A stretch of DNA of 32,092 bases from Pseudomonadota bacterium (lineage in GTDB: Bacteria; Pseudomonadota; Gammaproteobacteria; Burkholderiales; Methylophilaceae). The notes below the pieces were generated by a model. It was not told the DNA's origin. It did no database searches and saw only the letters and a list, made by a program, of their open reading frames with translations. The DNA is taken from contig JAKOVB010000176.1 in NCBI GenBank assembly GCA_029782295.1, positions 1-32,092 of the forward strand, in the 5' to 3' direction. Made by a program: the position numbers and the translations under genes. Shown piece after piece: positions 24,763 to 32,092 of this stretch (positions are counted from its first letter, which is position 1; the number at the start of each line of letters is the position of its first letter).

Positions 24763-25566
24763 AAGGCGAAAACGATACGACGTAGCAGCATTCGACTGGA
24801 AGCAAGGTAGATCGTGGTTTCAGGGTAGTACCAGATGTGCTCATGGACCTTTCTCAGTCGACGGTAGCGACCAAGTCAGGCGAAAGTGCGTTCTACGAGC
24901 TAATGCCTCGGGATGATAGTTAAAGCGGAAAGCGGCGAGTCCTTGGCCGCGATCACAAGTACGATGTCGAGCTGTTCGTGTCCCGACTGCGCCAAGTGAC
25001 CCGTGTGGCCGTCGTTGGCCCAAATCGAGGCGAAGGGCGCTTAAAGGAGCAGGAGCTCATATGGCGTATAGGAGTTTGGCCTGCTCGCTCTCGGATATCG
25101 GCGCCATGAACAGCGACCTCCATCAAACCACCCAACGCGTCGACAAAGAAACGGCCTGGCGACCTTTGACCTTCTACTGGCGTTTTAGACAAGCCTCTTG
25201 TTCCCGTCGTTTTGGCCCTCCTACTTTCGATAGTGGCGGGACCGGGAGCCGATTTCCGACCCCGACGGACTCGCTACTTGTCATCCTAACGCAACATTCA
25301 GGCGCCGCCACTGGTCCCCGCTGCTGGAGCACATGCGACTCCGGTTATCCCGCAGATCGCCGATGTAGATGCTGATTCTTGCTGCGGGCAGCACAGACGA
25401 CGGCCTCGGATGAGATATCCTTTGCTAGCTCCCCCAGCATCGTGGCACCAGTCAGGTCTGCTGGGCCACGAGTCTTCTCGAAAGGTGAAGTACATCGATC
25501 ACGCTTTCCATCGAGAGCCGCCAGACAAGACTGACCAACACCGCGTAGTCTATTCCCAATAGCGCT
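24763..25566. other. Intergenic stretch of about 800 bp, no convincing gene
   Basis: Frames here are short and break often. One fragment near 24943-25079 (FVSRLRQVTRVAVVGPNRGEG) has protein-like composition but no start or partner and may be a decayed gene. The DNA between 24900 and 25400 is GC-richer than either neighbour gene, suggesting separate origin. No terminator or repeat was found. Confidence 0.35.
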
Positions 25567-28500
25567 ATGTCTGCAAACACGAACGGATCGCCGATTCATT
25601 TCGTAGGGCTCAAAACCTGGTTGGACAGGTTGCTTCGCAGACTGAGACCTCGACCTGTTCCAGCTGATCTTCAGTCGCTCGAGAAGATCTTCACTGATGT
25701 AGACGAGTTGCGACAGCTCTTCGATGCCTTGATGGCGGAAAAGGCCCGTTCCAAACGGATTCTGGTCATTTATGGAGTCGGTGGGGTCGGGAAGTCCAGC
25801 CTCCTCATGATGTTTCAGCTCTCCTGCATCAGAGGGGGCACTCCAGTAGCCTTGGTTGGGCTGGAAGTGGTTAAGGGAATCCCCGATCTTCTTGCCACGC
25901 TCGCAGAGCAACTTTCTAGGAGTGGAGTTCGCCTGACACAGTTCAGTCGAACCCTAAATCGCTATGTGCAGATTCAGGGCAAGGTTGCTCAGAAACTGGA
26001 AGGAGCGAAGCAGTCGCTCGCATTTGACGTTGGTAAGCGCAGCATCGGCGGGCTGACTGGAGCTGCGATTGGCACCATCCCTGGTATCGGACCACTTATT
26101 GGTGCCGTTGCCGGCGTCAGCGCTGAGGCATTGATAGATCTCCTAAGAGACTCCCTATCAAAGGCCGACCTAGAGTTCTTCCTCGATCCGACAGCCGAAT
26201 TGACCCAGGCGTTTGAGGATGATATCAATGATTCGAGCCGAAATCAGCGGGTCGTGCTCATGTTCGATACCTATGAGCAAGTCGGTGTGCATGACAGATG
26301 GATGTTGGATTTTGTGAAGTCGCTTCACCCGAATGTCCTTGTGGTCATTGCGGGCCGGAAGATGCCAACTGATAATGACAGTTGGACTCGGAACTGGCCA
26401 AGTTGGGTAGTTGACATACAGTCTGTAGAGCTCAAATCGATGAAGGACGAGAATATGAGCTTGGTGGTTCGTCGGTACTATGAGCAAGTACAGCACAAGG
26501 AACCTGCACCTGAACAAGTTGAGGCTGTCGTCAGGTTTGCGCGAGGTCTCCCTCTCGTTGGTACTACAGCCGCCAGGTTGTGGGCCAAGTACGGTGTGGA
26601 GGATTTCCAGTCAGTAAGGGGACAAGTAGTTGCTGATGTGGTGAGACGGCTATTGGAAGGGCTGCCCAGCGAACTCGTTCTAGCTATCGAAGCAGCTGCA
26701 ACTGTACGTTGGTTCGATAGATCGCTTCTTCGAGCAATGTTGGAGACAGACATTGATGACAGATTGTATGACGACCTAACGCATTGGCCTTTTGTGCGAT
26801 CAACTACACAGGGAAAATTCAGGATTCACGACGATGTGAGGTACATGATCCATCACAACCTTAAGTCCCAGGATCCAAATCGTTGCAACTTATTGCATTT
26901 AAAAGCAGCCAATTTCTTGCGATCTCAACTCAAAAAATCGCAGAGCGAACCTATCGACAGAATCACACCAGAGCTTCTATATCACCAGTTCCAGATAGAT
27001 GAAGACCAGGCAACTGTCGAATACACACAGATATGTGAGGATTTGGCAGATGCGCACCTGGTGCAACATCTAAGAACAATTCTGGCGGAGGGTGAGAAGC
27101 ATGAATGGCTAGATCCGTCAAATGAACTATGGCATAGGTACTACACCGCACGACTTCGCTACCTAGAAGGTGAGACCGAGACCACCCCGTTTGACGCAAT
27201 TGCCAGTGATGACAGGGCCTCTCCACTGCTCAAGGCGTATGCGCTATGCGACCTTGGGCGCATACTCACAAAATGGGAGCGATTAGGGCAGGTCGATGGA
27301 GTTGCACGTGCCAAGCGTGTTCTAGATCGTAGCCTAAGCTACGGACCTGTTGATACGCATTTGACAGAGAGTCTGTACGGCTTGTCGAGGGTGCACATCT
27401 ACGCGGGCCAATGGGACCAAGCGCTCAAGGTTCTTGTGGAGGCGAAATCCGTATTTGCAGACTCCGAGGATGATCTTGGGACGATCTATGCAGCAAATCG
27501 TCTGAAGGCGGTTCATGTCCTTAGGGGCGATTGGCCGCAGATGCGAGAGGCGCACTCAGAAGCCCTTGCGTTGCTCGCCCGCCACCCAAAGAGCCTATAC
27601 CTGCGCGCTGAGGCATTGGGACACTGGAGCTGGGCATTGGCCCTGGCCGGTCACTATGCTGAGGCCGAACGAGATTCGCAAGAGAGCGTGAGCATAACAA
27701 GACGGCTTGAACTCACTGCTGAGCTACCGACCCGGCTTCGGAATCTAGGGATTGCCTATGGCCTGCAACTAAGGTACTCCGAAGCGGATGCATGTTTTGA
27801 TGAGAGTGTGAACGCCGCACGGAAGTTAGGGTCTGACTACTCTGAGAATCTCGCTACTACACTCAGGTGGTGGGGACTGGTTGTCTCTTGGAATGCTCAG
27901 CTCAGTCATTCCAAGGACTTACTTGAGCAGAGTCTCCGTATGGCCCAAGACTTGCAGGATCGTCTGGGAATTCCAGAGGCACAAGTGTGGCTTGGTCTGC
28001 TTCACGAACTTGAACATAACCTTCTCTTGGCTGCCGAATGCTATCAGCAGAGTCTGAAATGGAAATGGCTAGGACGCCAGTATGTCTATTGCGAGGCACT
28101 CCTCGGCCTCTGCAGGACAAGGTTTGGGCTGGGAGACTCGAAAGGGCTGCTCGAATTAGTCCAGGAAACAAAGACGATTTCGGAGCGCTACGGCTACTAC
28201 GACCACCTTGCCAATCTCAATCTCTTGCAGGCACATATGGTCGAACACGGCATCATAGAAGACAGCAATGCAGCGCCACCAACCACCCTAGGTTACTACA
28301 AGGCCGCTATGGTCGCGGCACTCCGCCATAATCGATTCCTACTCGATGAGATCGTTGTTGGCTTGGGTCGATTGCGACCGATAGACTCAATCATGGCTCA
28401 TTGCCCACCGTCGAACAAGGAGGGCGAATTGGCTCTGAGGCAGCTTCGTGCCTGGTGGACCACCTCAAGGCGCGAGCCTGGACAGATTCTCGATCACGGA

Positions 28501-28620
28501 GCCCAAGTGGAGGGTACATGGGAGGAAGCTGAGCAGGCCGGGCGTACGCGCGAACCAGGTGACGGCACTCCCCAGACCAGCGTGAGGCTTCGGATCGATG
28601 CTGCGCTGGGAGGGTACTGA
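25567..28620 (+). CDS. STAND-type NTPase with TPR-like C-terminal repeats
   Basis: The 1017-aa protein has a Walker A loop GVGGVGKSS (residues 70-78, K76), a Walker B VVLMFDTYE (229-237, D234), and a winged-helix-like region around 385-450 (FDRSLLRAM, RIHDDVRYMIHH). Residues about 520-960 form TPR-like helical repeats (LYGLSRVHIYAGQWDQALKVL, ALGHWSWALALAGHYAEAERDS, RNLGIAYGLQLRYSEADACF). This is the NOD-TPR layout of STAND signalling ATPases. Between Walker A and B, residues 156-188 form a glycine-rich hydrophobic stretch (GGLTGAAIGTIPGIGPLIGAVAG) with glycine-zipper spacing. No N-terminal effector domain is visible in the first 60 residues. STAND proteins often sense phage proteins or regulate transcription. 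Start at ATG 25567; no strong ribosome site. Confidence 0.8.
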   Translation: MSANTNGSPIHFVGLKTWLDRLLRRLRPRPVPADLQSLEKIFTDVDELRQLFDALMAEKARSKRILVIYGVGGVGKSSLLMMFQLSCIRGGTPVALVGLEVVKGIPDLLATLAEQLSRSGVRLTQFSRTLNRYVQIQGKVAQKLEGAKQSLAFDVGKRSIGGLTGAAIGTIPGIGPLIGAVAGVSAEALIDLLRDSLSKADLEFFLDPTAELTQAFEDDINDSSRNQRVVLMFDTYEQVGVHDRWMLDFVKSLHPNVLVVIAGRKMPTDNDSWTRNWPSWVVDIQSVELKSMKDENMSLVVRRYYEQVQHKEPAPEQVEAVVRFARGLPLVGTTAARLWAKYGVEDFQSVRGQVVADVVRRLLEGLPSELVLAIEAAATVRWFDRSLLRAMLETDIDDRLYDDLTHWPFVRSTTQGKFRIHDDVRYMIHHNLKSQDPNRCNLLHLKAANFLRSQLKKSQSEPIDRITPELLYHQFQIDEDQATVEYTQICEDLADAHLVQHLRTILAEGEKHEWLDPSNELWHRYYTARLRYLEGETETTPFDAIASDDRASPLLKAYALCDLGRILTKWERLGQVDGVARAKRVLDRSLSYGPVDTHLTESLYGLSRVHIYAGQWDQALKVLVEAKSVFADSEDDLGTIYAANRLKAVHVLRGDWPQMREAHSEALALLARHPKSLYLRAEALGHWSWALALAGHYAEAERDSQESVSITRRLELTAELPTRLRNLGIAYGLQLRYSEADACFDESVNAARKLGSDYSENLATTLRWWGLVVSWNAQLSHSKDLLEQSLRMAQDLQDRLGIPEAQVWLGLLHELEHNLLLAAECYQQSLKWKWLGRQYVYCEALLGLCRTRFGLGDSKGLLELVQETKTISERYGYYDHLANLNLLQAHMVEHGIIEDSNAAPPTTLGYYKAAMVAALRHNRFLLDEIVVGLGRLRPIDSIMAHCPPSNKEGELALRQLRAWWTTSRREPGQILDHGAQVEGTWEEAEQAGRTREPGDGTPQTSVRLRIDAALGGY

Positions 28621-28846
28621 AAAAGGAGAATACCTTCTTTGAACCCCATTTCGTGAAGCTCAATCTGACGCGTGACTACTGTTACATATTGTGGCGCTTC
28701 CGGTTCTCGGCCGCTCAACAGAGGGGGTTCTTCAGTCGTTCCTGAGCAACCATGTGACTGACCGGCCACGTTGCTGTCGGACCAGCTGTTTGGGTGGTTT
28801 GCCCATTACTTCCCTGGAAGCCATCTACTAGACCAAGGACTCCACA

Positions 28847-30010
28847 ATGAAGACCGCCCTGTTCGACTACGAATTACCTCACAACTTCATCGCCCAGTCG
28901 CCGGCTGAAAGAAGAGAAGACAGTCGGTTGATGGTACTGTATCGTTCAAGCGGCAAGCTGGAGCATCGTCACTTTCGTAACCTAGCCGATTATCTAGATG
29001 CTGGTGATCTCTTGGTTGTCAACAGTAGCAGAGTCATTCCAGCTAGACTGCACGGCTACAAGTCAACAGGTGGCAAGGTACAGGTACTGCTTATTCGGAG
29101 GATTGACGCGATCGGCGCAGAATGGGAGTGTCTGGTGAAAGGAAGGCGCGTCGGACCGGGAACTCGGATTTCCATCGGAGCACTCAAGGCAGCAGATCGC
29201 AGAACGGGGACAGAGGGTGAAGATGAAGGCGATTCGCGTCTACCCGAGGGTTCGCAGCCTCCGATTACTGGAATTGTGCAGCTGTCAATGAAGGACGGCA
29301 GGCACTTGATCAAGTTCTCGGAGCCCTTGATGGCAGATCTGAGCAGCCACGGCGAGATCCCCTTGCCTCCATACATCGACAAGTACCACGGTGATCTAGA
29401 GAGATATCAGACCGTTTACGGCAGATCTGAGGGAAGTGTAGCAGCACCAACTGCTGGTCTTCACTTCTCCACCGAGATGCTAGACGAACTGACCGCTCGA
29501 GGAATCACGAAAAAGGAGATTACGCTCCACATCGGCCTAGACACTTTCCGACCAATTAGAAGCGATGAGATTGAGAGCCATGTTATCCACTCAGAGTGGG
29601 CGGAAATTGATGACGAAGTGGCATCTAGCATCAATCTCACTCGATATAGAGGAGGACGCATCGTGGCAGTAGGCACAACGACGACTCGTACCCTCGAATT
29701 CGCCTCTGCTAGGGCCTTGGCACATCGATCGAGTACCGTCACAACAGACATACCAAGCCTCGTTGAACCATTTGCCGGAGATGTTGACCTCTATATTCGT
29801 CCAGGCTACGATTTCCGAGTGGTGGATGCTTTGATAACGAACTTCCATCTCCCGCGTTCCAGTCTCTTGGTGATGGTTAGCGCCTTCGTGGCTCAGGCTC
29901 ATCCCAATGACATCGATGCTGGAAGACGCATGCTTCTTGATGCCTATGAAATGGCTAAGTTGCTTGGCTATCGCTTCTACAGCTTTGGTGATGCTATGCT
30001 AATCTTATGA
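28847..30010 (+). CDS. queA: S-adenosylmethionine:tRNA ribosyltransferase-isomerase QueA
   Basis: The enzyme transfers the ribosyl group of SAM to preQ1 in tRNA to make epoxyqueuosine. Diagnostic stretches: FDYELPHNFIAQSPAERREDSRL at the N-terminus, GDLLVVNSSRVIPARL (53-68), GSVAAPTAGLHFS (about 196-208), AVGTTTTRTLE, YIRPGYDFRVVDALITNFHLPRSSLLVMVSAF and the end GYRFYSFGDAMLIL. It is 387 aa, about 40 longer than usual, mainly from a charged insertion around residues 120-140. It looks intact. No other queuosine gene is in the window, and it lies between a STAND gene and a TPR-like fragment. Confidence 0.95.
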   Translation: MKTALFDYELPHNFIAQSPAERREDSRLMVLYRSSGKLEHRHFRNLADYLDAGDLLVVNSSRVIPARLHGYKSTGGKVQVLLIRRIDAIGAEWECLVKGRRVGPGTRISIGALKAADRRTGTEGEDEGDSRLPEGSQPPITGIVQLSMKDGRHLIKFSEPLMADLSSHGEIPLPPYIDKYHGDLERYQTVYGRSEGSVAAPTAGLHFSTEMLDELTARGITKKEITLHIGLDTFRPIRSDEIESHVIHSEWAEIDDEVASSINLTRYRGGRIVAVGTTTTRTLEFASARALAHRSSTVTTDIPSLVEPFAGDVDLYIRPGYDFRVVDALITNFHLPRSSLLVMVSAFVAQAHPNDIDAGRRMLLDAYEMAKLLGYRFYSFGDAMLIL

Positions 30011-30568
30011 AATCCTGGTAGTCTGCTGAGAGAAGAACGGCTTTGGAAAGGCATGTGCTTCAAGTCAAATTGAAGTCGTGTCAATACAGAGCAATGCCTC
30101 GACCGCCATCAAAGTGCTCGACTCCGCGAGAGTCCACTTTGTCTACCTGCTCCGCTATCAGACACAGTCGACCGCTGATTTCGGCGTAGATGGACCCGCA
30201 ACGACAACAGCCGACCAATGTACGGAATCGTCTCACCTGGCCCGCGGACCCGAGTATGATCATTCTTGAAAGGTATGTGACCCAAGTTGCTACCTAGATT
30301 GATCGCATACTGAGACCCCCAGAACGAACACCCGAAATACTGCTTGCGAAACCATCATGCTACGAGGCTATGCTGAGTTTGTTGCCCTTGTGGAACCAAG
30401 CATGTGGAAAGGGAGAACAGGTTGAATCCATCCTCCCAAGTCTCCCCCTGGTGTGGCGCTCGAGTCGCACTCTTGCGTTGCTCTATCCTCCAGCCAGGTC
30501 ATTGTGATCATATCTCAGTCAGCGCGCTGAGACAATGTCTTCGCTATCTGCAAATGGGATGAGCAGCC
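30011..30568. other. Intergenic stretch of about 560 bp
   Basis: No convincing gene. Between about 30420 and 30568 the DNA may hold the decayed 5' part of the TPR-like gene, because the plus strand is open in another frame up to a stop at 30567. A 37-bp segment at 30455-30491 resembles 5405-5441 (see findings). No terminator was seen after queA. Confidence 0.35.
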
Positions 30569-31342
30569 ATGCTAGTGCCACATCTCTATACCTTTGACTA
30601 CCTCGCAACTCACGGATACTGCCATGATGCAAGAGAAATGCTTCTTCAGGTAGAACGAATGGCCGAAACTGCCACCTCTCCTTTCCTATCTTATCAGATG
30701 CTTGGTCGTCGCGCATACAGCAATATGAGCCTGGGTAGGCTCAAGGAAGCTGAGGCTCTGGCAATTGATGCTATCTCAAGCCATTCTCAGCTAGTACAGG
30801 AGCATTCTGGTGATTCTTGCTGGTTATATTGTCTTCTTGCGGAAATCTACCTGTACAGAGGCGATGAGGTCGCCATGCGGCGATACATGGGACTGGCACG
30901 TGCAATCGCAGACCAACTTGAGTTGCCTGAACACAAGGCATACGTATTCTGTTTGAGTGCGGAGAATGACGTGCGCAATGGTGGCCTTGAAGCCGCACAG
31001 AGAAACTACGCTGAGGCACTCGCTCTGGCATCCGAGTGCAACAACCCTTCTCTAGAAGGGTGGATACGGCTGGGAATCGCGGACACATTCCTGGCTGATG
31101 GGAATCTGAGCTATGCGAGCAAAGAGGCGCATGAGGTGCTTTCTCGGGCAGAGACGATGGACTGGTTGCGTCATCAAATCCGTGCGCACATTGTCATTGC
31201 GAGTACTCTGCTCCAAGAAGGCAGCATTGTCAGGGCTCTTGAGCACATAGAGACTGGAAGGAAGCTACAGAGTCGTTCTGGGTACTTCTGGACTTCCGAA
31301 CGACTTGCATACCTTCTCGAGGAAGCACTTGAAGGTAGATAG
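30569..31342 (+). CDS. TPR-like protein, probably N-terminally truncated
   Basis: The 257-aa frame consists of repeated helix pairs (DEAxxxxxxA type): REMLLQVERMA, LGRRAYSNMSLGRLKEAEALAIDAI, LYCLLAEIYLYRGDEVAMRRYM, AENDVRNGGLEAAQRNYAEALALA, IRLGIADTFLADGNLSYASKEA and HIVIASTLLQEGSIVRALEHIE. This is the C-terminal sensor part of LuxR/STAND-like proteins. No NTPase or DNA-binding domain is present. A TGA lies in frame just before the ATG at 30569, so the missing part was probably lost by deletion or a frameshift. The 205-bp repeat array starts about 45 bp downstream. Confidence 0.6.
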   Translation: MLVPHLYTFDYLATHGYCHDAREMLLQVERMAETATSPFLSYQMLGRRAYSNMSLGRLKEAEALAIDAISSHSQLVQEHSGDSCWLYCLLAEIYLYRGDEVAMRRYMGLARAIADQLELPEHKAYVFCLSAENDVRNGGLEAAQRNYAEALALASECNNPSLEGWIRLGIADTFLADGNLSYASKEAHEVLSRAETMDWLRHQIRAHIVIASTLLQEGSIVRALEHIETGRKLQSRSGYFWTSERLAYLLEEALEGR

Positions 31343-31386
31343 AAACCGCTGCGAAGACATCGCCGACTCGCTTGACCGACCCGTGT

Positions 31387-31591
31387 TTGGCTCGTGCTGG
31401 CTGCGAACATCCGTTCGCCTTCCAGCGGTCCAAGGTTTCGCGGAGACCCTCGGATCGGGCTCTGAGCGTTTGATTTGACCGGCTCTGAGTGCGCGACCAT
31501 GCTTGAAAACGACGGCTTGCGATGAGATAAGGTCGCTGAAGAGTGTCGAACAAGCCCCGAATTGGAGCACAGAAGCGCCAAATGGGCGCGC
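31387..31591. repeat. 205-bp repeat, copy B (diverged)
   Basis: This copy shares the GAACATCCGTTCGC start and the CCAAATGGGCG end with copy A (13107-13316), with clear divergence in the middle but almost no indels. It is followed directly by the transposase 3' relic. Confidence 0.6.
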
Positions 31592-31683
31592 TGAAGCCAC
31601 CCGGCACCGTGTCCTGGTGTGGATGTAGCCCGTCAGCCTATGGGTTCGCGCTCAGGCGGCGCGGGGATAGTCGTGGTGGAGGC
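31592..31683. mobile_element. Relic of the integrase-core IS 3' end
   Basis: About 92 bp match 13317-13411: CGCTGAAGCCACCCGGCACC and onward through the codons for the last residues of the transposase (HHDY.RAA), then stop abruptly at GGTGGAGGCC where copy C of the repeat begins. This is a deleted remnant of the IS at 13378-14607. Confidence 0.65.
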
Positions 31684-31888
31684 CCGTCTTGGCTACTGCG
31701 AACATCCGTTCGCCTTCCGGCGGTCCAAGCTTTCGTGGAGACCCTCGGATTGGGCCCTGAGCGCTTGATTTGACCGGCTCTGAGTGCGCGACCATGTTTG
31801 AAAACGACGGATTGCGATGAAACGAGGACGCTGAAGAGCATCAATCAGGTCGGCAATTGGAGCGCATAGGCACCAAATAGGCGCGCTC
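31684..31888. repeat. 205-bp repeat, copy C
   Basis: This copy starts CGTCTTGGCTACTGCGAACATCC and ends GGCGCGCTCA. It is closer to copy B in the middle but diverged in the last 60 bp (ATCAATCAGGTCGG). It is joined directly to copy D. Confidence 0.6.
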
Positions 31889-32092
31889 ACGCCCGTCTTG
31901 GCTACTATGAACATCCGTTCGCTTTCTTGGGGTCGAGGGCTTCGTGAAGACCTTCTGATCGGGTTTTGAGCGCTGGATTCGATCGGCCCAGAGGGCCCGG
32001 TCAGGCCTGAAGATGACGGCCTGCGACGAAACATGGTCGCTGAAAAGTGTCGAACAAGCCCCGAATTGGAGCACAGAAGCGCCAAATGGGCG
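31889..32092. repeat. 205-bp repeat, copy D (at window edge)
   Basis: Nearly identical to copy A and ending at the window edge at CCAAATGGGCG. By analogy with copy A, another integrase-core IS probably follows to the right. Confidence 0.65.

Noticed and set aside
25345-25911. Minus-strand frame of 188 codons
   Set aside because: Overlaps the start and Walker A region of the STAND gene and shows no domain pattern.
31174-32085. Minus-strand frames in the repeat array as genes
   Set aside because: Each copy gives a similar short frame, but the amino-acid differences are not conservative and no ribosome site is seen. Left as a possibility under findings.

Overview
This is a mosaic bacterial window of accessory DNA: plasmid maintenance genes, insertion sequences, part of a contractile-injection (phage-tail-like) operon and a set of large, mostly unrecognised genes of the kind found in defence islands. 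Most of it is moderately to highly GC-rich, but about 1-880 is strikingly AT-rich, and 22.6-31.3 kb is less GC-rich than the plasmid block at 7-12 kb. A Chloroflexota (Anaerolineae-like) source is the best guess, from the IS types, the Thr/Pro-linked SH3b protein, the DUF6519-type tail protein and the wHTH-plus-DnaA-like Rep. No rRNA or ribosomal protein gene is present to prove it.

Layout. (1) 1-880: an AT-rich remnant with a partial gene and a 5'-truncated small membrane protein, resembling the KwaB/KwaA pair of the Kiwa anti-phage system. It abuts a GC-rich unknown gene (505 aa) that has its own sigma70-like promoter. (2) 2.7-3.5 kb: a two-helix membrane protein with a possible PLD-like soluble domain. 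(3) 3.6-7.2 kb: an IS1/IS1595-like element whose tail is interrupted by a nested IS3-type element. (4) 7.2-12.9 kb: a plasmid-like maintenance block on the minus strand: ParM-type ATPase, ParR-like RHH protein, a degenerate GxxExxY-type protein, a replication initiator with five 84-bp in-gene repeats, and a coupled secreted SH3b protein. Next to it are a HigBA-type toxin-antitoxin pair and an excisionase-like HTH protein. (5) 12.9-14.6 kb: an integrase-core transposase with a 205-bp repeat at its 3' side. (6) 14.8-15.0 kb: a compact RNA gene with consensus promoter, about 133 nt that fold like a tRNA with about 60 extra nt in the anticodon arm, and an intrinsic terminator. (7) 15.0-21.0 kb: DUF6519/beta-helix protein, tail protein and the C-terminal part of a baseplate J-like protein, cut by a second copy of the IS1-like element (21.0-22.6 kb). 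(8) 22.9-31.3 kb: a membrane-anchored unknown protein, a SAM methyltransferase, a large STAND NTPase with TPR-like repeats, queA and a TPR-like fragment. (9) 31.38-32.09 kb: three more copies of the 205-bp repeat, one carrying a relic of the transposase 3' end.

The most unusual item is the tRNA-like RNA gene at 14849-14981. Next are the lambda-O-like arrangement of repeats inside the rep gene, the antisense-RNA-like hairpins upstream of rep, and the membrane protein/methyltransferase/STAND cluster. Function statements rest on motifs read by eye; no database search was possible.
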